In this document: piece by piece, positions 39,825-51,105 of the stretch | How the letters are laid out: each line of letters opens with the position of its first letter | Numbering within the stretch: position 1 is the stretch's first letter | Origin: JBGSTR01 sp963707135 | GTDB lineage: Bacteria > Pseudomonadota > Gammaproteobacteria > Chromatiales > Chromatiaceae | Assembly: GCA_963707135.1 (NCBI GenBank) | Contig: CAVPOY010000024.1 | Coordinates: 248,001-312,000 of the forward strand | Direction of reading: 5' to 3' | DNA: 64,000 nt | The notes under the pieces: model-generated | Seen by the model: only the letters and a program-made list of their open reading frames with translations | Told to the model about the DNA's origin: nothing | The model's database searches: none | Program-made: the position numbers and the translations under genes

Positions 39825-42397
39825 TTCGTCTGCAGCCGCTTCAGCAGCGCACTCCGGGTTGGACCTGAACCGCGACATTTACGGAAATGGTCAATGTCCT
39901 GCACGGCAACCTGCTCAGGAGGCTTTCCCTTGGGCGCACGCCTCGGTGCACATCCTCGCCCTCCCAGGATGCCAATTCCAGATCAGTTTACCCTACTCGT
40001 TTTCTTCCGGTTCACGGGGTACCAGTACGGGAGCTTGACGTCGGCTTACGTCATCCCGCGGTCGTTCCTCGGTCACGCCGCCGCATACACACTGCGCCCC
40101 GCGCCATAGTAGGCGTCATAGACATGCTGGAAGACGGCCGCTGGTCTTCTGCTCGAACAGCTCCGGGGTGTAGGCGTCGGGCAAGCCCTGGTCCAGCACC
40201 TTCTCGATGGTCACCCGCACCTCGGCGCGGGCCTGCTGGCGTTTGCGCCAGTCCAGCACCAGCTTCCCGGCCTTGAGCGTGGCCAGTAGTTCCCGGGCCG
40301 TGGCCTTGACCTTGTCTCGGTCCGCGTCGCTCAGGTCGATCTGCGGCTTGGTCAGGAGGTCGAAGAGCGCCAGCTCTTCCTCGTTCAGTTGCTCGCCGAC
40401 GCCCCGCTGCTCTTCCTCGTTCAGGCTCTGGGCGAAGGCCATCAGCTGCTGGAAGAACTCCTCGGCGTTGAGGCTGCCGGCGTTGTAGGCGTCGATCATG
40501 TGCCTGGAACTGCTCCAGATAGTCCATGCGCGTGCGGTTGAGCCGCACCATGGCCATGAGCTTCTGGGCCACCTTGCCCCTTGAGCTTCTCGTTGACGGT
40601 GCGCTTGCGGCCCGTCTTGAACGTCTCGGCCAGCGCCTCGAAGTCGATGCCGCTCAGGTCGATCCAGTGCTCCGTCGCCGTAGGGCGTCGCCGTCTCGCG
40701 GATGACGTAGCCCTCGGTGGCGATGGACCGGTCGAGCAGGTCTTCCACCTGCTGCATGACCTGCGAGATGTCCGCCGGCGGCGTCAGGGCGCGGATCTTG
40801 TCGGCGATGACCTGCACGGGCGTCACCTCGGCGGCGAACTCCTGGGCCGCAGGGTCGGGCAGGACGGCCTTGTAGAGCCGCTGCACGGTGTTGGCCAGGT
40901 CGAGATAGCGGCGCTTGATCTCCTCGGAGGCGACCAGGGCCTCCACGGCGTCGTCGAGCAGGCCGATGCGGGCAAAGCCCTCGGCGGCCTGGATGGCCGT
41001 CGAGGTCCACCCCCTGCTGCTGGCACAAGCCGTCGGTCTCGCTCAACGCCTGCCGCAACGCCGCCACCAGGGCGGCCTTGTCCTCCACCGGCTTGTCGTC
41101 GCCCCCGCCGCCCGGCACGCCGTAGATGGCCAGCGCCTTCTCCAGGTTGCGGAACACCCCGGCGTAGTCCACGATCAGCCCGCTCACCTTGCCGGGATAG
41201 ACCCGGTTGGCCCGGGCGATGGTCTGCATCAGGGTGTGGTTGCGCATCGGCTTGTCGAGATAGAGCGTCGAGCAGCTCGGCACGTCGAAGCCGGTCATCC
41301 ACATGGCGCAGACGAAGACCAGGCGGAAGGGGTCGTCCGGGTCCTTGAACTTGGTCTCCAGGTCCTCCTCCACCATGCGCTTGCGGTGCGGCCGGATGTC
41401 CAGCCCCTTGTCCTGCCATCTCGGCGATCTCGTTCTGCCCCTGGGAGACGACCACCGCCATGTCGGTCTCTTCCATGCAGGCGATGCGGCTCTGCGATCG
41501 CCGTGCCGGTCGTCGTCCGTCGGCCGCCGGTCAAGCTCGCGCCTGCAGCGCGCGCGATCTGCTCGCCCCAGTGCGCGCTGCACCTTGTCGTACATGCGGA
41601 CCGCGGTGGCCTTGTCGATGCAGATCATCATCGCCTTGCCCTGGAAGCCCCGGCCGGTGAAATGCGTCGACCAGGTCCTTGGCCACCGCCTCCAGCCGGT
41701 CGTCGCGGGTGATCAGGTGGTACTCGCGGGCGAACTCCCGCTCCAGCTTCTTCTCCTGGGCCTCGTCCAGCTCCGCCGCCTCCAGCAGCTGCTCCATGTC
41801 CTCGTTGAGGTTCTCGTTGATCAGTTGCAGCTCGGGGATGCGGTTCTCGTAGTAGAGCGGCACCGTCGCGCCGTCCTCCACCGACTGCCGGAAGTCGTAG
41901 ACGCTGACGTAGTCGCCGAAGACCTGCCGGGTCTTCTCCTCGCCCACGATCAGCGGCGTGCCGGTGAAGGCCAGGAAGGCGGCGTTGGGCAGGGCCGTGC
42001 GCATGTTCAGCGCCAGGGTGTCGTACTGGCTGCGGTGGGCCTCGTCGGTGATGACGATGATGTCGTCGCCGCTCGGAGAGCACCGGGTGCGTCTCGCCCG
42101 GCTCGGTGCGGAACTTGTGGATCAGGGTGAAGACGTAGCGGTGATCCTCGCTGAGCAGCTGGCGCAGGTGCTGGCTGCTCTCCGCCTGGGCGCGGCCCTC
42201 GGTCACCACGCCCGCCGAGGCGAAGTTCTTGTAGATCTGCCCGTCCAGTTCCTGCCGGTCGGTGACCATCACAAAGGTCCAGTTGCCCGGCACCTTGCGC
42301 AGCACCTTCTGGGCGAAGAACATCATCGACACGCTCTTGCCGCTGCCCTGGGTGTGCCAGAAGACGCCGAGACGACCTCCGGTCGTCGGTCGTGTTG

Positions 42398-42435
42398 CCC
42401 TCACCCCCAGCCCCTCTCCCAGGAGGAGAGGGGAG
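42398..42435. repeat. REP-like palindromic end of the DUF559 element (left)
   Basis: Outer arm CCCTCACCCC (42398-42407) is followed by a hairpin with a 9-bp stem CCCCTCTCC / GGAGAGGGG and a 5-nt loop. It is an inverted, near-identical partner of the sequence at 42813-42848. Confidence 0.85.
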
Positions 42436-42790
42436 ATGGGCAGCGATCGTAGCCAGCGCAGATTCAGAATGTTCGAGAACGACTTCGTTCGAGATGTGAA
42501 CGATCTGTCGAGTCCTAAGCCCTTGGAAATAGGCGTCTCTCTTCTTGTCTTTCTCGCTTTCTTCTCTGCCGTCGCGTGGATGCTCCCGTCGATCTCGACG
42601 ACCAGCCGCGCCTCGTGGCAGTAGAAATCAGCGATATAGTCGCCGATCTGGTGTTGGCGACGGAACTTGAAGCCCGAGCAACTGCCTGTCGCGCAGCAGT
42701 GCCCACATCAACGCCTCGGCCGGCGTCTGCAATTCCGACGCAGCTCCCGAGCGCGCTCCACCAGCCCACTGAAGTCAAATCCTCCTCGAT
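42436..42790 (-). pseudogene. DUF559 (restriction-endonuclease-like) domain, frame-broken
   Basis: When frames are joined, the segment reads GFDFSGLVERARELRR, then QTPAEALMWALLRDRQLLG, then FKFRRQHQIGDYIADFYC, HEARLVVEIDGSIHATAEK, KRDAYFQGLRTRQIVHISN and EVVLEHSESALATIAAHLP. This matches the DUF559 family from end to end. Predicted catalytic acids are the Asp in IADFYC and the Glu/Asp in VVEIDG. At least three single-base frame changes are needed: near 42700, an extra C at 42673-42675, and a missing base near 42560. It has no ribosome-binding site of its own that I can see. Confidence 0.75.
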
Positions 42791-42812
42791 ACTGCCCCCG
42801 TCGCACTCTTGT

Positions 42813-42848
42813 TCCCCTCTCCCAGTGGGAGAGGGGCCGGGGTGAGGG
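42813..42848. repeat. REP-like palindromic end of the DUF559 element (right)
   Basis: A hairpin with an 11-bp stem CCCCTCTCCCA / TGGGAGAGGGG around a single G is followed by the outer arm GGGGTGAGGG (42839-42848), the exact reverse complement of the left outer arm. Confidence 0.85.
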
Positions 42849-43884
42849 TCGCGAGCAGCGCAGCAATCGCATTGTTGACGCCCAGGTACTGGTGGTTCTT
42901 GGCCGTCAGCTTGATCAGCCCGCCGGGGACTTCCTGGAACAGGGTGAAGTTCTCCACCAGGTCCAGAAAGCGCGCCGGCTCGCAGACGCCGCGCAGCATG
43001 GTCTCCAGGGAGACTCGGCCCGCCTCGTCCTCGCTGCCCACCTTCTTCCACTCGGCGAAGTGCTCCCAGCCGGCGGTGATGCTGCCCACCCGGCTCTGGC
43101 TGCCGTTGGAGAGGATGATCAGGGCGTTGGGCCAGAAGAGCTGGGGGATGGTGTCCTTGTAGTCGCGCAGATTGCCGGTGAAGGCGCGTCTCCAGGCGGC
43201 GGTGGGCGGCCTTCAGTTCGATGAAGAGCAGCGGCAGACCGTTGACGAAGCCCACCAGGTCGGCCCGGCGGGTGTGCATCTCGCCGGTGACCCAGAACTG
43301 CGAGCAGAGCAGGAAGTCGTTGTTGGCCGGCTCGTCCCAGTCGATGACCCGCACCACTTCCACGGTCTCGCCGTCGCCCTCGGGATCGGGCACCGGCACC
43401 CGCACGCCGTTCTTGAGCAGGTGATAGACCTCCCGGTTGGCGGCCACCAGCGCTCATGCGCGAGCGGTCGCGGCACAGCTCCTCGATGGCCTGGTGGATG
43501 GCCTCGGCGGGGCCTCGGGGTTGAGATCGCAGCAGGGCCTGGCGCAGCCGGACCTTGAGGATGACCTCGGCCTTGGTCTCGCGGCCCAGGGTGCTGGCGC
43601 CGTGGTCGAACTCCTGGTAGGCGTTGAACGTCTCCCAGCCCAGCTCCTCCAGCAGGGCGATGGCGGGTTGCTCGACCAGCACGCTTTCGGAATAGTCCTG
43701 GGTCGGGCTCACCTGATCCCCCAAGGCTTGAACTGTAGACACGGCGCGTTCATGCTTCTCGCAGCTAGCCCACCAAGTGTGCAAGGAGTAACGAAGCCGT
43801 CCCTCGCGGCGGCTTCAGTCTTTTTCGTAAACACCCCGCCAGCGGTCAGGCTTGTGCTTTGCCGGCGTTGTCGGAGCAAGACGA

Positions 43885-44088
43885 CTATTGCCGGGCGGAT
43901 CCCCCCACGGCCGGCGCCTCCTCGTCGGGCTGCGCGGGGTCGTAATAGAGCCGTCCGCCGCGCGAATAGACATTGGGTACCCCGAGCCGCCGGCTCTCCT
44001 CCTGTGCCTTTCGCACCGCCCTGGTTGCGATGCGGTGGACCTCCGCCGCCTGCTGATAAGCCTCAAGAAGTCGTTGCTCCCTAGTCAT
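43885..44088 (-). CDS. Small protein paired with the zeta-like kinase
   Basis: A 67-residue, charged, helical protein (MTREQRLLEAYQQAAEVHRI ... GVPNVYSRGGRLYYDPAQPDEE). Its ATG overlaps the last 8 bp of the kinase gene, indicating translational coupling. By position it could be the antitoxin or partner of that kinase. I do not recognise a named family. It is unbroken and lies about 170 bp before the hsdR start. Confidence 0.6.
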   Translation of the reverse strand: MTREQRLLEAYQQAAEVHRIATRAVRKAQEESRRLGVPNVYSRGGRLYYDPAQPDEEAPAVGGSARQ

Positions 44089-44666
44089 GCGACTCTCCGA
44101 TCAATTTGAGAAAAAGTGAAAAGAGCGCCTCGTCCAAGACCTCGACCTCCCCCGCTTTGTCGATGGCTACGTCTAGCGGCGTCTCTCCCGAGTTGAGCGT
44201 CAGCTGCCAATGATCCGCCAGCGGGCGATAGAGGCGCCAGAAGTTGGCCAGGCTTCGAGGGAACCGACGGCGGATCTCTGTCTCCGGGACATTGTGGCCA
44301 CCCTTGCGCACCCGCTCGTCCACCCGCGCCACGCAATGATCGGCGGATTCGAGCCATACGAGCAGGATGGAGACACGGTAGCCCGACCGTTTGGCGTGCT
44401 CGATCAGACCGGCCAAGGTACGCCCGGAAAGCGTCGATTCCAGCAGGAGAGACCGGCGCTCGGCATCCCGCGCGCGCTCGCTCGATGAACAGCCGGCCCG
44501 CCTGGATGCGCACCCTCTCCCAGTCCCCGGCGGCCAGCTCCTCGGCGATCTCGTCGGCGCCGAGATAGTCCAGGCCGTGACTCAGCGCCAACTCGCGAGC
44601 GATGGTGGTCTTGCCGGAGCCGTTGGGGCCGCCGACGATCATCAGGTGCGGCCGGTCCGCGCTCAC
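44081..44666 (-). pseudogene. Zeta-toxin-like P-loop kinase, one frame break
   Basis: Starts at GTG 44666 overlapping the hsdS stop (GTGA). The N-terminus has Walker A MIVGGPNGSGKTTIARELA and LDYLGADEIAEELAAGDWER, typical of zeta-toxin/UDP-GlcNAc-kinase-like proteins. After one extra base within a CG-alternating run (about 44468-44476), the rest continues in another frame. There it reads ESTLSGRTLAGLIEHAKRSG, SILLVWLESADHCVARV and VPETEIRRRFPRSLANFWRL. Total about 194 residues. It sits between hsdS and hsdR and may form a toxin-antitoxin or accessory module. Confidence 0.7.
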
Positions 44667-45894
44667 GCCACCTCCCCGGGGACGGCGATGTCCAGCTCCG
44701 ACACGTCCAGCTCGCCGGAGATGAGCTTGGGGAGGACGAGGTCGCGGGTGCGGCGGAGGATCGCGTTCTGTTGAAACAGAACGATAATCTTGTTAATCAC
44801 GGGCTCGCAATTGTCCGCGAAGGCCGACAAAACGCCCTCCGGAGGGATAACGATTTGCAACTGTCCTGTTTGGACGGGACTCAGGTTTTGCTGGGCCACC
44901 CCAGTGGCCACCCTAGCGAGGTCTACCTGAAATTCGCTTTGCCGGAATGTAAGGTAGACATATCCTCGATTACTCATCCGATGCGGGACAAGCTTGGCGA
45001 CGCGCTGATTTAACAGGTAGCTGCTTCCGAAGACTAGGCACGTCCTGCCAATATTGCCGGTAAGAGACAGCAATATGTCGCCCGTCGATAGGTGACAGAA
45101 CATCGGCATGTTTGGTGGCGGGATTGAAATCCGGCTTGTGCAATCTGGTACGAATACCCCGTCGTGAACATTCTTAATGGTAACCAGCTCGTATTTTCCA
45201 GCCTCGGAAAACGTGCTGCTTTTAAAGGCAAAACCTGATTTCAACGAGAGCAAATCGTTAACGACCCCTGGATTCCACCCCTCCGGAATCGCGCCGAGGG
45301 GCGAATCGACGAAGCGGGCTTGCTGATGGCCGGGGAAGCGGAACTTGACGAACCACTCGCGGTAGAGGTTCTGCGCCATCTCCTCCAGGATCTTGATCCG
45401 CCGCAGGTTGTTCTCGATCAGGTCGTCGTAGGCGGAGAGGATGGCGGCGATCTTTCGTTGCATCGGATAAGGAGGAAGGCGAAGCTCAATCCGCTTTAGA
45501 TTCTCCTGCGACAACTTGGGCTGTGCCGCGCCGGTTATGTATCCTGAGATATTGGCTTGGGCGAACCATGAGTAGAGAAAATGATCATGTGCGACCCCCG
45601 GCTTACCTCGGACTATGTGCGCATGATTGTTGACCCAGAACTTGCCGTCCGCAAAAAAGGCAACCGGGAGCTTTCGGCTATTTAAATTCTCCCCGTCCTC
45701 TGCAACGAGCAGGTACTTGCCGTCGAATATGTAATCGTCGATATAGTCGATTATCCCCGAAGCTCCGTAATAGGGGTAAGCGCCTTGGCGCGTTGCTCGT
45801 ACCTTGCCGCTTAATGGCACCCTCTTGTGATCGAAGATGTCGATGACAGCCCCAAGGTTGATGTCAGTCCATTGTGCCCGCGCAACTCCGTCCA

Positions 45895-45895
<1 letters not shown>
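44663..45895 (-). CDS. hsdS: Type I restriction-modification specificity subunit HsdS
   Basis: A 410-residue protein with two target-recognition domains (about 1-150 and 205-370). Each is followed by a long helix spacer (MQRKIAAILSAYDDLIENNLRRI... and QQNAILRRTRDLVLPKLISGELDV). The motif GAAQPKLSQENLKRIELRLP ends the first TRD. The start shares one base with the hsdM stop (TGATG). Unlike hsdM and hsdR, it has no frame break. Its recognition domains are visibly less GC-rich than the neighbours, as is common for recombining hsdS genes. It defines the DNA target of the methylase and nuclease complex. Confidence 0.93.
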
Positions 45896-47450
<1,555 letters not shown>

Positions 47451-47683
47451 GTGGGGGCTCCTTGGATCTCTTCGGACCCGGCGCTCTTATTCGCCCGAGC
47501 CGTCGTTGACGAAGGGTCTGTGACGGTCGCGATCCCGTTGCGGATCTGCAGGTGAGGTGGAGCGTCGAGCAGGACGTCGCCCTTGCCGCCCACCCACGAG
47601 ACGCCAAGAAACGGAAACATAAAAAAACGCGCCATTATCAGGGGCTTCATTCAACTACCCCAGGGCGCGCAATGGCGTGAAGG

Positions 47684-48550
47684 CTACTCCAGATTCTGTA
47701 TCTGCTCGCGCATCTGCTCGATCAGGACCTTCATCTCGACCGATTCGCGGGTGACCTCGACGTCGGCCGACTTGGAGCCCAGGGTGTTGGCCTCGCGGTT
47801 GAGCTCCTGCATCAGGAAATCGAGGCGACGACCGACCGGTCCCGAGCGGCCGAGCACGTCGCGAACCTCGGAGACGTGCGCCTGGAGCCGGTCCATCTCC
47901 TCGTCGACGTCGAGTCGGGACGCCAGCAGGGCGATCTCCTGCTCGAGTCGCGCCGGGTCCAGCTCCGCGCGCAGCTCGCCGAGGCGGTCCGAAAGGCGCT
48001 TGCGCACGCCTTCCAGCACCCGCGGCATCCGTTCGCGGACCCGCTGCACGCTCTGCTGCAGCCGGTCGCAGCGCTCGAGCAGCAGGGTCTCGAGCCGGGC
48101 GCCCTCCCGCTCCCGAGTCGCGACCAGGGTGTCGATGGCCGTCTCGAGGACCTCCAGGGCCGCGGCCGTCACCTGATCCAGGTCCCGTTCCTGCTCGTGC
48201 AGGACGCCCGGCCAGCCCAGCAGCTCGAAGGGGGCGGGCTCGGCCGGCCGTCCGACGATCGTTCCGACCTCCCGCCCGGCCGCCATCAGCTGCTCGACGA
48301 AGGCGCGGTTGACGCGCAGGCCGCCCCCGGCGCCCTCCACCGGGGCGTAGCGCAGCGAGCAGTCAACCTTGCCACGCTGCATCCGGGCCGCGAGACGCTC
48401 GCGCACCGCCGGGTCCAGCGAGCGCAGCTCTTCCGGCAGGCGGATATGGGGCTCCAGGAAGCGATGATTGACGGTGCGCAGCTCCCAGGTGAGCTCTCCG
48501 AGCTCCGACTTCCGGGTCTCCCGGGCAAAGGCCGTCATACTCCTGATCAT
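47684..48550 (-). CDS. yicC: YicC family endoribonuclease-like stress protein
   Basis: A 288-residue protein with the family N-terminus MIRSMTAFARE, the NHRFLEPHIRLPEELRSLDP block and the C-terminal DUF1732 part (GRSGPVGRRLDFLMQELNRE ... VTRESVEMKVLIEQMREQIQNLE). YicC proteins have been linked to RNA degradation. It reads left, normally toward gmk; the restriction island intervenes. It is divergent from the kinase gene. Confidence 0.93.
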   Translation of the reverse strand: MIRSMTAFARETRKSELGELTWELRTVNHRFLEPHIRLPEELRSLDPAVRERLAARMQRGKVDCSLRYAPVEGAGGGLRVNRAFVEQLMAAGREVGTIVGRPAEPAPFELLGWPGVLHEQERDLDQVTAAALEVLETAIDTLVATREREGARLETLLLERCDRLQQSVQRVRERMPRVLEGVRKRLSDRLGELRAELDPARLEQEIALLASRLDVDEEMDRLQAHVSEVRDVLGRSGPVGRRLDFLMQELNREANTLGSKSADVEVTRESVEMKVLIEQMREQIQNLE

Positions 48551-48680
48551 CGAAAACCTCGTGGTAGTTGGCGGTTCAGTGGCCCAACCGAGAGCCGTGC
48601 CGGGGATCTCGCTCTTGGTTCGACTATGATAGCGGCTGAGGCCAGCCAGCGCCTGCCCGGAGCCCCGTTACAGCGAACCG

Positions 48681-49622
48681 ATGGCCACTGATCGAGCCAA
48701 CAGTCGAGTAGGCCTCGCGCCGGGCACGCGCGTCGGCCCCTACCGTGTCGCCGATACGATCGGAAAAGGGGGGTTCAGCCTCATCTATCTGGCGCATGAC
48801 GAGGACACCGGGAACGAGGTCGTCCTCAAGGAATTCATGCCGAAAAAGATCGCGCGCCGGGGTCCCGCGAATCAGGTCTTGCCGCTTCGCGACGAGCTCG
48901 CCGAGAATCTGCACCGAGGGCGCAAGCTCTTCTTCCAGGAGGCGAAGGCGCTGGCGTCGCTGAAGCACCCGAACATCGTGCGCGTTCTGGATTTCTTCCT
49001 CGCCAACGAGACCGGCTATCTGGTCATGCCGAACGAGCGCGGCCGCAATCTGGGGGCCTATATCCAGGAGCGCCACGGCGGGCTAAGCACGACCTTCATC
49101 CTGGACGTGTTCCTGCCGATCCTCGATGCCCTGTCGCTGCTGCACACCCGGTCGATGCTTCACCTGGACGTCAAACCGGGAAACATCCACCTGCGCCACG
49201 GCAACCAGCCGCTGCTGCTGGACCTGGGCGCCGTGCACCCGCTGAGTCGGGGGCGTGCCCGCGGCGGCCAGGTGGTCACCGCCGGCTACTCCCCGGTCGA
49301 GCAGTACTACCGCGGGGGGCACGTCGGGCCCTGGACGGACGTTTACGCCGTCGGCGCGAGCATCCGTACCTGTATGGAAGGCCGCACGCCGCCGCCGGCG
49401 ACGGAGCGGCACCGGGCGGACAAGCTCATCCCGGCGCGGGTCGAATTCAAGAACCGCTACCCGGCGTTCCTGCTCGAGTCGGTGGACTGGTCGATGTCGA
49501 TGGAGCCCGAGAGCCGGCCCAGGGATGCCGGGGAGATGCTGGTCGCGCTGAGCCGCGGCGTCGGCGACCTGCCGCTGTCCCGGTTCTCGGAGACCGTGTC
49601 CCTGCTCCCGGAGCGAAATTGA
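48681..49622 (+). CDS. Serine/threonine protein kinase
   Basis: A 313-residue soluble kinase. Gly-rich loop IGKGGFSLIYLAHDE, catalytic-spine Lys in VVLKEFMPK, catalytic loop HLDVKPGNIHL (HLD in place of HRD), metal site LLLDLGAVH (DLG in place of DFG) and activation-segment end SPVEQYY are visible. No TM or sensor domain follows. In related gammaproteobacteria this kinase is usually next to a PP2C phosphatase before rph; here rph follows directly after 81 bp. Confidence 0.9.
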   Translation: MATDRANSRVGLAPGTRVGPYRVADTIGKGGFSLIYLAHDEDTGNEVVLKEFMPKKIARRGPANQVLPLRDELAENLHRGRKLFFQEAKALASLKHPNIVRVLDFFLANETGYLVMPNERGRNLGAYIQERHGGLSTTFILDVFLPILDALSLLHTRSMLHLDVKPGNIHLRHGNQPLLLDLGAVHPLSRGRARGGQVVTAGYSPVEQYYRGGHVGPWTDVYAVGASIRTCMEGRTPPPATERHRADKLIPARVEFKNRYPAFLLESVDWSMSMEPESRPRDAGEMLVALSRGVGDLPLSRFSETVSLLPERN

Positions 49623-49703
49623 CGCCGGCGGTGCGGGGGCCGAAGATGTGGCCCGCGCCATCGGCGATCCCCTGATCTTCAACCTTCCCTGGACCGCTCA
49701 GCC

Positions 49704-50420
49704 ATGCGACCTTCGAAACGCCGCCCGGACGAACTGCGCCCGATCCGATTCATCCGGGGCTATACCCGCCATGCCGAGGGCTCCGTGCTGGTCGAGTTCG
49801 GGGACACGCGCGTCCTTTGCACCGCGAGCGTCGAGGATCGCGTCCCGCCGTTCCTGAAGGGAAAAGGACGCGGTTGGGTCACGGCCGAGTACGGCATGCT
49901 GCCGCGGGCCACCAACGAGCGCACCCCTCGCGAGGCCGCGCGCGGCAAGCAGGGCGGACGCACGCTGGAGATCCAGCGCCTGATCGGCCGGTCCCTGCGC
50001 GCCTCGCTGGACCTCGGGGCATTGGGCGAGCGCACCCTGACGCTGGACTGCGACGTGATTCAGGCCGACGGTGGCACGCGAACGGCCTCGATCACCGGCG
50101 CCTGGGTCGCGCTCCGCGATGCGCTGACCGGGCTCCAAGGACGCGGCGCCCTCTCCGCGGACCCGATCCGCCGCCAGGTGGCCGCGGTCTCGGTCGGTGT
50201 CTTCGCGGGCACCCCGGTGCTCGACCTCGACTATGCGGAGGACTGCACCGCTGAAACGGACATGAACCTGGTCATGGACGGCGAGGGTCGCTACATCGAG
50301 GTCCAGGGGACCGCCGAGGGCGTGCCCTTCACCCGGCCCGAGCTGGACGCGCTGCTGACGCTCGGCGAGCGCGGTATCGGGGCGATCCTGGAGGCCCAGC
50401 GGGCGGCGCTAGAGATCTGA
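49704..50420 (+). CDS. rph: Ribonuclease PH
   Basis: A 238-residue phosphorolytic 3'-5' exoribonuclease that trims tRNA 3' ends. Family features are the N-terminal RPSKRRPDELRPIRFIRGY, TAEYGMLPRATNERTPREA, GALGERTLTLDCDVIQADGG and VQGTAEGVPFTRPELDAL. It is full length. rdgB follows 12 bp after its stop, so they share a transcript. Confidence 0.97.
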   Translation: MRPSKRRPDELRPIRFIRGYTRHAEGSVLVEFGDTRVLCTASVEDRVPPFLKGKGRGWVTAEYGMLPRATNERTPREAARGKQGGRTLEIQRLIGRSLRASLDLGALGERTLTLDCDVIQADGGTRTASITGAWVALRDALTGLQGRGALSADPIRRQVAAVSVGVFAGTPVLDLDYAEDCTAETDMNLVMDGEGRYIEVQGTAEGVPFTRPELDALLTLGERGIGAILEAQRAALEI

Positions 50421-50432
50421 GGAGGCGACCCC

Positions 50433-51056
50433 ATGGCATCATCCCACGCGGGCGAGTCGATCGTGCTCGCGAGCAATAACCCGGGAAAGGTCCGGGAGAT
50501 CAACCAACTGCTGGCCGGCGCCGGGATCCGGGTCGTTGCCCAGCGCGACCTCGGCGTCCCCGAGGCCGAGGAGACGGGCCTGAGCTTTGTCGAAAACGCG
50601 ATCCTGAAGGCGCGCAACGCCGCCGCACACAGCGGACTCCCGGCAATAGCCGACGATTCGGGGATCGAGGTGGACGCCCTGCAGGGCGCGCCCGGCATCT
50701 ACTCGGCCCGTTACGCCGGCCCCGGGGCCAGCGATGCCGACAATGTCGCCCGCTTGATCGAGGCCCTGGACGGGATACCCGAGTCCGGGCGGACCGCGCG
50801 CTTTCAGTGCGTGATCGTCTACATGCGCCGGGCCGAGGACCCCACGCCCATGATCTGCCAGGGCACCTGGGAGGGACGCATCCTTACGGCACCGCGAGGC
50901 GAGAACGGCTTCGGCTACGACCCGGTCTTCTTCGTGCCGACCCACGGGGCGAGCGCCGCGGAGCTGGACGCCGAGACCAAGAACGGCCTGAGCCACCGCG
51001 GGCAGGCCCTGCGGCGGCTCCAGCATCTGCTCGAGGACGGCGGACCGGCGACCTGA
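50433..51056 (+). CDS. rdgB: XTP/dITP diphosphatase (RdgB/HAM1)
   Basis: A 207-residue pyrophosphatase that removes deaminated purine nucleotides. Motifs: SIVLASNNPGKVREINQLL, ADDSGIEVDALQGAPGIYSA, GENGFGYDPVFF and KNGLSHRGQALRRL. A GGAGG ribosome-binding site precedes the ATG. It lies between rph and yggS. Confidence 0.97.
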   Translation: MASSHAGESIVLASNNPGKVREINQLLAGAGIRVVAQRDLGVPEAEETGLSFVENAILKARNAAAHSGLPAIADDSGIEVDALQGAPGIYSARYAGPGASDADNVARLIEALDGIPESGRTARFQCVIVYMRRAEDPTPMICQGTWEGRILTAPRGENGFGYDPVFFVPTHGASAAELDAETKNGLSHRGQALRRLQHLLEDGGPAT

Positions 51057-51105
51057 CCCGCCGCCGCTCCGAGTCATTGGCCGCCCGATGCCCGCCGAGG
51101 CCCCG

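Larger units (their letters stand above)
42398..42848 (-). mobile_element. REP-flanked DUF559 nuclease element inserted in hsdR
   Basis: A 451-bp insert. The ends are inverted copies of about 36 bp sharing CCCTCACCCC and CCCCTCTCCCA...GGAGAGGGG. Each end also folds into its own hairpin (stem 42411-42419/42425-42433 and 42814-42824/42826-42836). The interior codes for a DUF559-type endonuclease-like domain. The hsdR sequence continues on both sides: KNHQYLGVNNAIAAL on one, RLGVFWHTQGSGKS on the other. No target-site duplication is evident. Translation of both ends in the hsdR direction is open (TLTPAPLPLGEGN and LPSPPGRGAGGEG). Confidence 0.75.
40073..43712 (-). pseudogene. hsdR: Type I restriction enzyme HsdR, frame-broken and interrupted by a DUF559 element
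   Basis: Starts at GTG 43712 (GGGGGATCAG upstream), stop at 40073. In order: PD-(D/E)XK nuclease (DLVGFVNGLPLLFIELKA, D...ExK), Walker A FWHTQGSGKSVSMMF, DEAH box IVITDEAHRSQYD, motif III AFTGTPLIVGEE, motif VI QTIARANRVYPGK and the helical C-terminus. The reading frame is broken about ten times. Most breaks, e.g. at 40138, 40503, 40577, 40678, 40997, 41412, 42069 and 43447, are removed by deleting one base (an extra G on the coding strand). The element at 42398-42848 splits the nuclease from the motor domain. Either a decaying gene or a poorly sequenced one. Confidence 0.88.

Noticed and set aside
42398..42848. Intein in HsdR
   Set aside because: The insert has no splicing blocks (no Cys/Ser start, no HN end) and no Hint fold; only a DUF559-type domain between palindromes.
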